A DNA stretch of 46,001 nucleotides. It comes from an uncultured Desulfobulbaceae bacterium (GTDB lineage: Bacteria; Desulfobacterota; Desulfobulbia; Desulfobulbales; CALZHT01). The position numbers and the translations under genes are program-made. Of the stretch, positions 34,298-42,813 are shown piece by piece. How positions within the stretch are numbered: position 1 is the stretch's first letter; each line of letters opens with the position of its first letter. The stretch is from positions 1-46,001 of the forward strand of contig CALZHT010000046.1 of assembly GCA_945787445.1 (NCBI GenBank), given 5' to 3'. The notes beneath the pieces are model-generated. The model ran no database searches. It saw nothing but the letters and a program-made list of their open reading frames with translations, and was not told the origin of the DNA.

Positions 34298-34331
34298 TAA
34301 AAAAAGGGGCCATCCCTTATGTGACAGCCCC
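34298..34331 (-). terminator. Terminator of the pentahaem cytochrome gene
   Basis: On the minus strand GGGGC...GCCCC closes a hairpin of about 26 bases followed by TTTTTTT. It lies about 30 bases beyond the stop of the cytochrome and between convergent genes. Confidence 0.6.
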
Positions 34332-34362
34332 ATTCTCATTTGCTTTAAATCCCGATCTCTTT

Positions 34363-36630
34363 TTAATCAGGTCTGCATATTCTTCTTCTCCTACTCCAAT
34401 CACAATCTAACGGTGAATCTTCGCAGGATTCCCTGTCAGTGTAGTCACTGCATTGCTGTGGAGGTGGCGGAGGTGGAGGTGCCTGACAGTCAAGGTCATT
34501 ACTGTCGGTATGACCATCGCAGTCATTGTCAACATTGTCATTGCAGGTCACTTCAGGATTCTCCGTGGGCGTGCAGGTCGGTGGTGGTGGCGATGCATTG
34601 CCCCATGTCGTTGAAGCCATAGTGTAAGGAAATGACATGCCTGTGTTCAACCATGCCTCAAGCATTACCATGCCGTCATTGGCAAGGAAGGAAACAGAGC
34701 CATCGTTTGCCAGGTACAAGAACTGGATATACTCCCAGCTCGTGGTCTGGTAAAGAAGGTCAATGGTTGCAGATGTCGCTTCTGCAGGAGGATTCAGGGT
34801 GACTTCATCCCAGTAGTTAAATGTACCACCCATACCCGGGTCTCCATATTGGTCATCCGGGACCGGCAGACAGCTTCTCTTCTTACATTCGTCATAGCTC
34901 ATACCGTAGACAGGAATGCGGTTGTCGTGGGTCATTATGTTGTTGAGCACAAAGTGAAAGGTCTTTTTGTAGGGCCCAAAGTTCCCGTTTGCCAATTGTG
35001 CAATCGTTCCTACCGGGGCCCCGGTTAAACGGTCGTAGCCAAGGGCAATCGGCCCGTAGAAGTCTGCATTGACGGCCATGAGCTTCGCTGCCCACTCCTG
35101 CGTGATTCCCGGTGCAGCCTCATATATTTTAGTGTTAGGATCATGGAGATCAATAATGGACTCCACTGCCACATTAGGTCCGCCAGCCGGATTTGGCACG
35201 GTTACGCCGATCGGTCCATAGGCCCCGTCTTCCCTGAGCAGGTTGTTATCGGCATCATACCACTTGATATTGAGCCACATGCGCCGGCCTTCTGGATAGC
35301 CGCTGATGAGTTTATGTCCTGTCAGATTTACCACTTTCAGGACATTGCCGGTCACCGATAGGGAAGCGGCGTTCTCAAGCTGCACCTTGGCCCGTGCTGC
35401 ACCTTCATCCCAGGAATCTCTCTGGAAACGCTCAAGTTCCCTCGTGAGCCGTAGTTTACCTTTACTGTAAAGATACTTCAGGGCCTCAGGCATCCAGTAG
35501 TTGCCGCCCTGCATATCATGATGCGGAAAATCCGTGTGCCGCGCACCGATGTCATCATCGCCAAATCCGATTACCGGAGGTATATGACAGGTCTGGCAGC
35601 TGAAGTAACGGGGCGTTCCATCTGCATAATCTCCGCCTCTTCCAGCCAGCTGGGAAGCGTTAAATGCCCTCATAATAGAGCCGGCCTGCAGTTCCGTAGG
35701 AAGGGTGGAATACTGTGAGACAAGCTTCTGAGACAGTGCCCCGGCCTTATATTCGCTGAAGGTCCTTTCCACAATACCGTACTGGTATGGGAAGTTGTTG
35801 AAAGCCGCTTTTTCTTCAACCGGTGTGCCGAGAGCTCCGCTGAAAGTCCCTGGTTGCAATGGAACCATCGCACCGTTGTTAGGGGCCAGGTCACCCACTG
35901 CGGGATTGGAGACATCATGACAGGTACCGCAGAAATCAACGTCACGATGGAATTGTGATTGCATAACCGGATGATCAGCATCCAGTATTCTGGGATCGTA
36001 TGGTCCGAGGCGCTCGGGCTTCTGATCAGGCCACATTGCATCTCCCCAAAGCACAGCCATGCCGCTTCCGTAATAGCCGATAATAGGGTCTCCAGGCATC
36101 CAGAATGGATCCTGATAATTATTCGCAAGAAACGGAGGAAACTGCACACCGACATGTTCGGAATTATCAGGGTTGGTCATTTTATGGCAGAGCTCGCAGA
36201 GCACACCGTCAGCATCATCCATTGCCACCGCAGAGCCGTCCGTAGGTGTAGATCGTCCGTCATACCATGCCCTGGGAGCATGGCACCTGAGGCAGAGATC
36301 ACCCGAGCCGTCAAAGTCCTGTTCGGCAATGGCCATAGTTGCCCAGAAAATAGGATCCCGGCCGGCCTGCGCCATCATGCTGCCCGACCATATTTTTACA
36401 ATGCTTTCCGGCCTGTCGTACTCATGGCAATTGTAGCACGCCTCGTTTAAGGTGTTATCTTGGTAAGGCCCCGGGACATCTTCTATCGCCGGTATTAGTG
36501 TCGGCACCTCCATCGGCTGGGTGCCCGGTTGTTGGATTTCATTGGGCACCACATCTGCTGCGTCTGCAGGAAAATTTCCCCAAACCAGAGCTACCCCTAA
36601 CAATGCAATTATTAGATGAATCCGTTTCAT
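34363..36630 (-). CDS. Exported pentahaem cytochrome with MopE-like tail
   Basis: A 755-residue secreted protein with a signal peptide (cleavage near ADAADV). Five haem c motifs: CYNCH, CLRCH, CELCH, CGTCH and CQTCH, all in about the first 345 residues. Extra histidines between the motifs fit bis-His ligation. From about 430 a long non-haem domain follows (NVLKVVNLTGHKLISGYPEGRRMWLNIKWYD... HFVLNNIMTHDNRIP), with TGHKxxxGYPExR recalling multihaem proteins of deltaproteobacteria. Residues about 690-755 hold ENPEVTCNDNVDNDCDGHTDSNDLDC (a MopE-type metal motif), a proline run and a Cys-rich end. A terminator follows. A GEMM-like RNA is about 165 bases upstream. It is likely surface-located. Confidence 0.87.
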   Translation of the reverse strand: MKRIHLIIALLGVALVWGNFPADAADVVPNEIQQPGTQPMEVPTLIPAIEDVPGPYQDNTLNEACYNCHEYDRPESIVKIWSGSMMAQAGRDPIFWATMAIAEQDFDGSGDLCLRCHAPRAWYDGRSTPTDGSAVAMDDADGVLCELCHKMTNPDNSEHVGVQFPPFLANNYQDPFWMPGDPIIGYYGSGMAVLWGDAMWPDQKPERLGPYDPRILDADHPVMQSQFHRDVDFCGTCHDVSNPAVGDLAPNNGAMVPLQPGTFSGALGTPVEEKAAFNNFPYQYGIVERTFSEYKAGALSQKLVSQYSTLPTELQAGSIMRAFNASQLAGRGGDYADGTPRYFSCQTCHIPPVIGFGDDDIGARHTDFPHHDMQGGNYWMPEALKYLYSKGKLRLTRELERFQRDSWDEGAARAKVQLENAASLSVTGNVLKVVNLTGHKLISGYPEGRRMWLNIKWYDADNNLLREDGAYGPIGVTVPNPAGGPNVAVESIIDLHDPNTKIYEAAPGITQEWAAKLMAVNADFYGPIALGYDRLTGAPVGTIAQLANGNFGPYKKTFHFVLNNIMTHDNRIPVYGMSYDECKKRSCLPVPDDQYGDPGMGGTFNYWDEVTLNPPAEATSATIDLLYQTTSWEYIQFLYLANDGSVSFLANDGMVMLEAWLNTGMSFPYTMASTTWGNASPPPPTCTPTENPEVTCNDNVDNDCDGHTDSNDLDCQAPPPPPPPQQCSDYTDRESCEDSPLDCDWSRRRRICRPD

Positions 36631-36796
36631 AAAACACCTCCCCTTGTTTTAGAATTAAAAGAAATATCCTCTTTACTCTTTTACACATCTTCTCCCTTGT
36701 TAAATTTTATTAAGGCTCACCTCGATGGAACGCTCATTGTGCTATCCCATAGTATTCGCTGCCATAGCGCTTAAAACAACACTCCGGGTCACCTTT

Positions 36797-36886
36797 CTGC
36801 AAATCAATCCCGCTGTCCGTCTCAGCATGCCCGGACCTGCCGCCTCCTGCTCATCCCAAAGGTTTGGCTTTATCAGTGAATTACAG
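36797..36886 (-). ncRNA. Divergent GEMM-I-like aptamer upstream of the pentahaem cytochrome
   Basis: On the minus strand this 90-nucleotide segment shares GATAAAGCCAAACC with the better aptamer at 38.8 kb, at the same distance from its outer stem. The ends can pair as CTGTAA/TTGCAG. A second part has a GTCCG/CGGAC hairpin and GGACAGCGGGATT, similar to the 3' part of GEMM-I RNAs. The usual GACGxAAAGCC core is poor here (AGGCGGCAGG), so it may be decayed or unusual. It ends 166 bases before the cytochrome start. Confidence 0.45.
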
Positions 36887-36910
36887 TCCACCAAAGCTTC
36901 TTGTCTACCC

Positions 36911-36973
36911 GGTTTCCATCCAGAAACAAATTGTTCCAGCATCCTCCAAGTCTGCGAATTTCCGGATGGGAAC
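36911..36973. repeat. Dispersed repeat C, short copy
   Basis: GGTTTCCATCCAGAAACAA at the left and TTTCCGGATGGGAAC at the right, with GTTCCAGCATCCTCCAAGTC in between, matching the last part of the copy at 24479-24664. The middle of the element is deleted. The surrounding gap (36631-37398) is otherwise AT-rich. Confidence 0.6.
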
Positions 36974-37291
36974 TAACGACTAAAAGTAGGTGCATGGCAG
37001 TAAAAAACTATTACAGCCCTTTTTTGAGGGATTACTTTTTTTGGATGTATTCGGATAAAAATATAATAATTGTTACTGAATATATTTTGATTTCACAGCT
37101 CGACACATACAAATGTCAAGCAGAAAAAATCATACTTTGTATTTTTCCAAAAATATATTAAAATTCAAATGCTTATGAACATAATTGCATAACCGGGAAA
37201 ACATATCAGAAATTATTTTTAAAACATTTGCATACCACCTAAGGAGAAAATTTTTATAAAGATTATTCATAAAAAAAGACTTTGGAATGAT

Positions 37292-37335
37292 TAAAAAAAA
37301 CAGCCGCAATCTTATTATATGAGATATGCGGCTGT
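37292..37335 (-). terminator. Rho-independent terminator of the PAS kinase
   Basis: On the minus strand ACAGCCGCA...TGCGGCTGT closes a hairpin followed by TTTTTTTT. It lies about 65 bases beyond the stop codon of the PAS kinase. The arms are perfect. Confidence 0.85.
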
Positions 37336-37398
37336 CAGGAAAACCGGCGGCAATTTTAGTAATTTTCAGCAAATATCAAAACGTGCCAAAATTGAAAA

Positions 37399-38676
37399 TC
37401 ATGCTGCCAGTTTTTTGGAAATTGACATGCAGAATGTCGAACCCGCGCTGGGATCGTCTTCAATCCATACCTTGCCTTTATGCTGACCGGCGATCTCCTT
37501 GACGATTGCCAGACCGAGCCCTGTCCCTTTCACCCCCTTTGAGGTTTTTTTACGCTGAAATGGAGTGAAAATTGCCTGTAAATCATCTTTGCTCAAGCCA
37601 ACCCCGTCATCTTTAACGCATAATATGTGGAAATTCTCAGTTTCCTTATGCCAGATGGATATTTCACCTAAATTATCACCACCGTATTTTAATGAATTAT
37701 CCACCAAGTTGCGGATAACTCGAAAAAGGGAAGATTTATCGGCAAAAATTGCCGGAAGCTTTTTCGGCATTGAAAACCGGATTTCCCTGGAGAGAAGCTT
37801 GGGGAAATACTCCTCCTTAATGCTGGTAAGGACATCTTGCAAATCGACCCGTTCAATGGACATCGGCAATTCTTTGGTTGAAATGAAGGTATTGATCCTG
37901 TCAAGAAGTCCAATGATCTGTTCTGCTGATTTCAGGATGAGGTCGCAGTGTTTTTTTCCCTGTTCATCAAGAAGTTGTCCGTACTTTTTATGAAGAAGCC
38001 TGGTCAGACCGTGCACTGCCAAGGCTGGATTTTTCAAATCATGCGATACGGAATAGGCAAAAAGCTTAATTTTCTCAGAACTTTTTATCACCTCTTCTTC
38101 GGCCCGCTTCAACTCGGTTATATCGTTGAAAATTACCGCGAATTTGCCCAATTCGTTGCTATAGGCGGTGACATCAAAGTATCTGTCAAGCTCCTCACTG
38201 TAATTTTCAAAACGGATCGGCTTGCCGCCAAGCGCCACTTTGCCATATATATCAATCCAATGCGGCTCTAGATCCGGTAAAACTTCAAGGACCCTCTTGC
38301 CGACAATGTTCTCGACCTTGAGGCCGGTAAGCTTTTCAAAGGCGGGATTGGCATCAAGAAAACGATAATCACACGGCTTGCCGTATGTATCACAAATAAT
38401 TTCATGCAGGGCAAAACCGCTTATCATCTCATTAAACATGAGACAGTGGTGTTTCTCAGCCTTGAAAAGCTTTTTTTGTAGAAGCTTTCGCTCAGTCCGC
38501 TCTTTCCTTAATTCCGACTTTACTTGGGCCAGGTCGTTGACAAGTTTTTCTAATTTTGCTTCGGCCTCTTCATGATCATGACTCTGCACAGGGAGAACAG
38601 CATCATGTTGTATTGGGTTTCCTGTCAGAGAAAAATGTTTATTTTTCGATTTGTTGACAAATGATTTCCCTGTCAT
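37399..38676 (-). CDS. PAS-domain histidine kinase under GEMM-type leader
   Basis: A 425-residue soluble kinase. Residues about 40-80 form a charged coiled coil (LVNDLAQVKSELRKERTERKLLQKKL). The PAS domain covers about 85-200, with GFALHEIICDTYGKPCDYRFLDANPAFEKLTGL and AVIFNDITELKRAEEEV. HisKA has AYSVSHDLKNPALAVHG (His near residue 213). HATPase has NLVDNSLKYGG, KDDGVGLS and GVKGTGLGLAIVKEI. The ATG at 38676 follows GGAGGTG. The start at 38703 would add nine residues and has no such site. It is monocistronic, with a strong GEMM-I-like aptamer in its leader and a terminator after it. Signal and partner regulator are unknown. Confidence 0.92.
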   Translation of the reverse strand: MTGKSFVNKSKNKHFSLTGNPIQHDAVLPVQSHDHEEAEAKLEKLVNDLAQVKSELRKERTERKLLQKKLFKAEKHHCLMFNEMISGFALHEIICDTYGKPCDYRFLDANPAFEKLTGLKVENIVGKRVLEVLPDLEPHWIDIYGKVALGGKPIRFENYSEELDRYFDVTAYSNELGKFAVIFNDITELKRAEEEVIKSSEKIKLFAYSVSHDLKNPALAVHGLTRLLHKKYGQLLDEQGKKHCDLILKSAEQIIGLLDRINTFISTKELPMSIERVDLQDVLTSIKEEYFPKLLSREIRFSMPKKLPAIFADKSSLFRVIRNLVDNSLKYGGDNLGEISIWHKETENFHILCVKDDGVGLSKDDLQAIFTPFQRKKTSKGVKGTGLGLAIVKEIAGQHKGKVWIEDDPSAGSTFCMSISKKLAA

Positions 38677-38725
38677 ACATACACCTCCGTTATATACATG
38701 CAACTGGCCTACCTGCCCTTTTCAA

Positions 38726-38811
38726 GGCAGCCTGGCCATCCATAGCAGGCGGGCTTACGGCTTTCCGTCCTCACCTCATGATGGGTTTGGCTTTATCATG
38801 GATACGCTGCC
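38726..38811 (-). ncRNA. GEMM-I riboswitch aptamer (cyclic dinucleotide)
   Basis: An 86-nucleotide minus-strand segment fits the GEMM-I (c-di-GMP-I) consensus. The outer stem is GGCAGC (38806-38811) with GCTGCC (38726-38731). Then GATAAAGCCAAACC (38784-38797), a CCCATC/GGTGAGG stem with an ATGA loop, GACGGAAAGCC (38759-38769), a second stem, and GGATGGCCAGG before the closing arm. By alignment the base before the CC of CCAAACC is G, which fits c-di-GMP better than cGAMP; this is tentative. It ends 50 bases before the PAS kinase start and should regulate it. No database model was run. Confidence 0.75.
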
Positions 38812-39029
38812 CTACCCTTCAACAGAACGGCGATTTTCATATCATGTGTTATCGTCATATTTTCTGGTGTATTTCTCCTTGGTTCAGGGTTTGACCATAT
38901 ACAATTCAGTATCAAAACCTTCTCTAGTATAAAATAAGTATCAAAGAGACAAAAAACACCTGTCAAGGGAAAACTACCACAATGTGGTATGAAGCGGTTG
39001 AGTAAAAAATACCGGCCCGCACCCCTGAT

Positions 39030-39270
39030 TATTAGTCTCAGTCAAGGTTAATGCTCCCGAATTTTAGAGGGAGTTTTAGCTCGCACGTGTTATTTTCGTG
39101 CTCGTGCTCGTAATCGAAAAGGAAGCATAGTTAGGTGGTTGATCATAATAAAAGGAAGATCGATTACGATTACGATTACGAGCACGATACAAACGGCTCT
39201 ATTTAAGCCGTATCCGGACTTTCAGTCCTTTTCGTTCAACCCACCGTCTTTAGAAGGAGGTTGTTAGGTT
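39030..39270 (+). repeat. Dispersed repeat B, copy 3
   Basis: ATTAGTCTCAGTCAAGGTTA at the left (also at the far end of copy 2), a small AGGGAG-type hairpin, the arm TCGTGCTCGTGCTCGTAATC, a shorter spacer, the arm GATTACGATTACGATTACGA then GCACGA, and the tail GTATCCGGACTTTCAGTCC. The GATTAC unit is expanded to three here versus two in copy 1. Confidence 0.8.
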
Positions 39271-39299
39271 GGGACATCCGCAAGACCCCATTATGAGGC

Positions 39300-39500
39300 G
39301 GGATATGAGAAACCAGAATTCGGGAGCTCGAAACGTAATTTCAAGGAGTTACAAAAAGTGCCTAAAGTTCGAAGTGCCTAGAGTTATGGTACTTTTCTGA
39401 TTGGATAAATCCTTTAACTTTAGGCACTTTAGCTCACTTTAGGCACTTTAGGCACTTCTTATAGGTATCAACTAAAACTCTGCCGAGACCAGGTTATCTG
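39300..39500 (+). repeat. Dispersed repeat A, copy 4
   Basis: Left flank CCAGAATTCGGGAGCTCG and TAATTTCAAGGAGTTAC, arm AAGTGCCTAAAGTTCGAAGT, loop, arm AACTTTAGGCACTTTAG then GGCACTTTAGGCACTT, right flank GGTATCAACTAAAACTCTG then CCGAGACCAGG. It lies directly before trkH and so may affect its leader. Confidence 0.8.
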
Positions 39501-39548
39501 AAATAGGGTTGTGTATGTCAAATGGTTTTGCATACAATGTACTCGTAA

Positions 39549-40913
39549 ATGATCATGCCGATAAAAAAACACCTGCCCCCCATATCCCTGCCGATCATCT
39601 TCTTTGCGGTGATGATTCTCATCGGCACCGTATTTCTCCACCTTCCCATCAGTATTTCCATGGGAGAACTTTCCTGGGTGGATGCGCTGTTCACTGCAAC
39701 GTCGGCCACCTGTGTGACGGGATTGATCCTAGTAGACACCGGCACGTATTTTACCGGTTTCGGCCAGGCCGTTATTCTCTGCCTCATACAGCTGGGAGGA
39801 TTGGGCATCATGACCTTTTCCGGTCTGTTTTTCTACCTATTACATCGGCGGGTGTCCCTTACCGATCACATTGCGGTGGGAAAATCGCTCCTGCACGATC
39901 CTGCTTTTCGTTTAGGTAAATTTCTTATCCGCATCGTCCTGTGGACCTTTGTTATTGAAACCATTGGCGCCATATGCATATACATCCTTTCGCAAAAGGG
40001 CTTCACACCTTACTCTGCCGTTTTTCACGCCATATCTGCATATTGTAATGCCGGGTTCTCACTCAATAAAGAGAGTCTTGTGGGTTGGCAGGGGAACCTC
40101 TGGATCAACTTCATATTTATGGCCTTGATAATCCTTGGCGGGATAGGTTTTTCTGTCTTGGTTGAGTTGCAGACGGTTATCAAGGGCAAGGTCACAGCAC
40201 CAAAAAACAACATCAGACCACTGAGCTGGTATTCGCACGTTGTTCTCACAACCAGTGCAGCTCTCATCCTCGGTGGCTGGCTTTGTATATATTTAGCTGA
40301 ATCCACGGGTTTTAGCAGAAGTCTTCCTCAGCCGACCGCCCTCCTGAGCGCACTTTTTCAGTCCGTCACTTGCAGGACCGCGGGCTTCAACACCCTGGAT
40401 ATCGGTCAAATGACCAATGTCTCCTTGCTTATTATGATGTTACTGATGTTCATTGGAGGCGCCCCGGGCTCATGCGCCGGGGGCGTTAAAGTAACAACAT
40501 TCCGGGCCCTTATCGCCTTTGTTGTTGCCCAGATCAAGGGACAGAAGCAGGCCGTGGTGAAAAAATTCGCCATAGGCAACGAATCCATGAGTAATGCCCT
40601 CATTTTACTGGTATTTGCAGGCTTGATTATCTTTTCCTCTGCCCTCCTTCTCAATATAACCGAAGGAGGAAACCTGCCCCATCCCCTTGCCAGAGGACTA
40701 TTTACGGATGTTCTCTTTGAGGTGGTCTCGGCATTCGGCACCGTGGGATTGAGCACCGGTCTCACCCCGAAACTCTCCGTGCCGGGTAAAATTATTATAA
40801 CCGTTTTAATGTTTATCGGGCGACTCGGCCCAATTGTGTTATTATCAGCAGTACAGAGTTTTCAAAGAAAAAAGCTCTTTGAATGGCCGGAACAGAATAT
40901 GCTCATCGGCTAA
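39549..40913 (+). CDS. trkH: TrkH/KtrB-type potassium transporter membrane subunit
   Basis: A 454-residue integral membrane protein of the superfamily of K+ transporters. Four pore-loop segments with the conserved glycine of the selectivity filter are visible: TSATCVTGLI near residue 53, SAYCNAGFS near 165, SVTCRTAGFN near 278 and SAFGTVGLS near 400. Each is flanked by hydrophobic helices, giving eight TM and four pore segments. Length is closer to KtrB (about 450) than TrkH (about 480). The ATG at 39549 is used; the next one, two codons later, is equally possible. It needs the cytoplasmic TrkA/KtrA-type regulator, which is encoded downstream. A repeat A copy lies immediately upstream. Confidence 0.93.
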   Translation: MIMPIKKHLPPISLPIIFFAVMILIGTVFLHLPISISMGELSWVDALFTATSATCVTGLILVDTGTYFTGFGQAVILCLIQLGGLGIMTFSGLFFYLLHRRVSLTDHIAVGKSLLHDPAFRLGKFLIRIVLWTFVIETIGAICIYILSQKGFTPYSAVFHAISAYCNAGFSLNKESLVGWQGNLWINFIFMALIILGGIGFSVLVELQTVIKGKVTAPKNNIRPLSWYSHVVLTTSAALILGGWLCIYLAESTGFSRSLPQPTALLSALFQSVTCRTAGFNTLDIGQMTNVSLLIMMLLMFIGGAPGSCAGGVKVTTFRALIAFVVAQIKGQKQAVVKKFAIGNESMSNALILLVFAGLIIFSSALLLNITEGGNLPHPLARGLFTDVLFEVVSAFGTVGLSTGLTPKLSVPGKIIITVLMFIGRLGPIVLLSAVQSFQRKKLFEWPEQNMLIG

Positions 40914-40917
40914 AAAA

Positions 40918-41067
40918 ATACCAAGGTGCATTCAAAGAGGTAACAAGGCCGCTAAGGAGGAGGCCCCGGAGGTCCGCCGCGGCGGACCGAGGAAGCCGAC
41001 GACGCAGCCAATTCAGTTCAATCCCCCCTGAGGGGGACAAAGTTAGAATTTGAATGCGGCTTGGTAT
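40918..41067. repeat. Terminal-inverted-repeat element between trkH and trkA
   Basis: The ends are near-perfect inverted repeats of 19 bases: ATACCAAGGTGCATTCAAA and TTTGAATGCGGCTTGGTAT. The 112-base interior is GC-rich, with a perfect palindrome GGTCCGCCGCGGCGGACC and CCCCCCTGAGGGGG, and has no coding frame. It lies between the trkH stop and the trkA start, separating two genes that are usually closer. It looks like a MITE. One copy is in this window. Confidence 0.65.
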
Positions 41068-41084
41068 ACATTGGTGTCATTTCT

Positions 41085-41738
41085 ATGGCTAAAGAACAAA
41101 TCGGGGTAATCGGGCTCGGAAAATTCGGTTTCAAATTTGGTCAAACCCTTATGAATCTCGGACAAGAGGTTCTCGGCATTGATTCAGACCCGGAAAAAAT
41201 TAAGCTCGCCCAGGATACATTTACCCAGGTCTATGAGGCGGATGCAACGATTAAGGCGGCACTGGAACAAATCGGCCTTGAAGACTTCTCCCATGTTCTG
41301 GTGAGTGTGGGTGACGACATAGCCGCCTCCACCATGATTTCCATGTATTTGAAGGAACTTGGAATCCCAAAGGTCTGGGTCAAGGCAACCAATACTGATC
41401 ATGAAAAACTGCTCCATAAAGTGGGGGCTGATGAAGTTATCATCCCGGAACACCTTGCGGCAAATCAACTTGCCAATCGCATTGCCAAGCCCGGCTTTAT
41501 TGAATACCTTCCTTTTGATAAAAATATGGTTCTGGAAGAATTCACCGTGGATAAATGGGATGGGAAAAAACTGAAGGAAATTGACCTGACCAATCGATAT
41601 AACGTGCAAATAATCGCCATAAAAAGGGCTGAAGAAACACTTTTTGCTTTTATCCCCAAGGCGGATGACGTCTTGCAAGCCGGAGACACCATAGTTGTCA
41701 TCGGCCCGACCGAACAGATGGAGAGACTGTCGCCTTAA
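41085..41738 (+). CDS. trkA: TrkA/KtrA-type potassium uptake regulator
   Basis: A 217-residue RCK protein. The Rossmann nucleotide-binding motif is GVIGLGKFGFKFG near residue 6, with the acidic residue at the end of strand 2 in VLGIDSDPEK. LVSVGDDIAASTM and VWVKATNTDHEKLLHKVGADEVI are typical of TrkA_N. TrkA_C runs from about 140 to the end (FTVDKWDGKKLKEIDL, AFIPKADDVLQAGDTIVVIGP). A single RCK pair and this length fit KtrA, and the membrane partner is trkH. The ATG at 41085 was chosen, with a weak ribosome-binding site; a TTG at 41061 is possible. The MITE-like element before it could alter its expression. Confidence 0.92.
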   Translation: MAKEQIGVIGLGKFGFKFGQTLMNLGQEVLGIDSDPEKIKLAQDTFTQVYEADATIKAALEQIGLEDFSHVLVSVGDDIAASTMISMYLKELGIPKVWVKATNTDHEKLLHKVGADEVIIPEHLAANQLANRIAKPGFIEYLPFDKNMVLEEFTVDKWDGKKLKEIDLTNRYNVQIIAIKRAEETLFAFIPKADDVLQAGDTIVVIGPTEQMERLSP

Positions 41739-41764
41739 AGGATGTTTTTTAGTGGAAATAAAGA

Positions 41765-41975
41765 TTCAGAACTCCTGAGCTTGGAACATAATTTCAAGGA
41801 GTTATTAAAAAAGTGCCTAAAGTGCGAAGTGCACTAAAGTGCCTAAAGTTGCTGTTTTTTCTAATCAGACTATTTTCAGTGCCCCCTTGAGGGGTATATT
41901 TCCACTAACCTTAGTACTTTTTTACTGGTATTTTGGGTATCAACTAAAAAACTCCCGACATCAGGTTGTCTGAGA
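41765..41975 (+). repeat. Dispersed repeat A, copy 5
   Basis: Left flank ATTCAGAACTCCTGAGCTTG and TAATTTCAAGGAGTTATT, arm AAAGTGCCTAAAGTGCGAAG then TGCACTAAAGTGCCTAAAGT, an AT-rich loop with a CCCCCTTGAGGGG hairpin, a decayed right arm, and the right flank GGTATCAACTAAAAAACTCC then CGACATCAGG. Copies 4 and 5 share the most complete flanks. Confidence 0.8.
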
Positions 41976-42034
41976 TTGTTCGAAATCTTTATCATAGAAA
42001 TGTTCTGGGCTCTTCTCATCTCTCCAAAAGTACC

Positions 42035-42778
42035 ATGGCTGATATCCCTTTTACATCCTTGTTTCTAATCGGCGGTATATTTTTTCTGGGCGGCCTTACC
42101 CAAGGCCTTACCGGTTTCGGCTTAGCATTGGTCGCCTTGCCGCTCCTCTCCTTTTTCCTGGATATCAAGGTGGCTGTACCGCTATGCACCTTAAACGGCC
42201 TGGTTATCACCCTGTTTCTTTCCCTGCAGCTCAGAAAGTATATTGATTTCCATAAAATCATGCCGCTCCTGGTCGGTTGCCTGCCCGGTGTATTTTTCGG
42301 TGTCCTCTTCCTTAAAAAGGCTGATGAAAACCTGCTCAAGATTCTGTTGGGTATACTCCTGATCGCCTATGCATCGTATAGGCTTTGTACCAAACAAAAC
42401 CCCGGAAATATTCACCGCAGCTGGTCCTATATAGCAGGATTTTTCACCGGCGCCATCAGCGGCGCATTCAGCGCCGGGGGACCGCCGACCATCATCTACA
42501 CCACTCTCACCGGGTGGCCCAAGGATGACATCAAGGCAACCCTTTCCGGCTTTTTCTTTGCTGGTGGAGCAGTTACTGCGTTGGCTCATGCAGCTTACGG
42601 CCTGACTACTCCCATAGTTCTCAAGCATTTTGGAGCGGCAGTGCTCTTTGTTTTGGCGGGGGTGGTGACGGGTGCTCACTTGTATAACAAATTCGATACC
42701 ACAGGATATCTCAAACTGATCCTCATTGGCCTCATAGTATTGGGAGTCATGATGATCGGCTCGGTGAATGTCGCATAG
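42035..42778 (+). CDS. TauE/SafE-family membrane permease
   Basis: A 247-residue integral membrane protein with about eight TM helices. Family signatures are GGLTQGLTGFGLALVALPLL near residue 19, the corresponding second-half motif FFTGAISGAFSAGGPPTIIY near residue 138, and a KATLSGFFFAGG segment. The family exports or imports sulfonates, sulfite or other anions; the substrate here is not known. The ATG at 42035 fits the usual N terminus; it has a poor ribosome-binding site and upstream in-frame ATG at 41966 overlaps the repeat. It is the last plus-strand gene before the integron-like region, and a palindrome follows. Confidence 0.88.
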   Translation: MADIPFTSLFLIGGIFFLGGLTQGLTGFGLALVALPLLSFFLDIKVAVPLCTLNGLVITLFLSLQLRKYIDFHKIMPLLVGCLPGVFFGVLFLKKADENLLKILLGILLIAYASYRLCTKQNPGNIHRSWSYIAGFFTGAISGAFSAGGPPTIIYTTLTGWPKDDIKATLSGFFFAGGAVTALAHAAYGLTTPIVLKHFGAAVLFVLAGVVTGAHLYNKFDTTGYLKLILIGLIVLGVMMIGSVNVA

Positions 42779-42813
42779 CAGATGGCAGTCGATAGGATAT
42801 TCGGCGGTGAAAA

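Noticed and set aside
39509-39919. Plus-strand frame of 136 codons over the trkH start
   Set aside because: It overlaps trkH in another frame and has no family resemblance.
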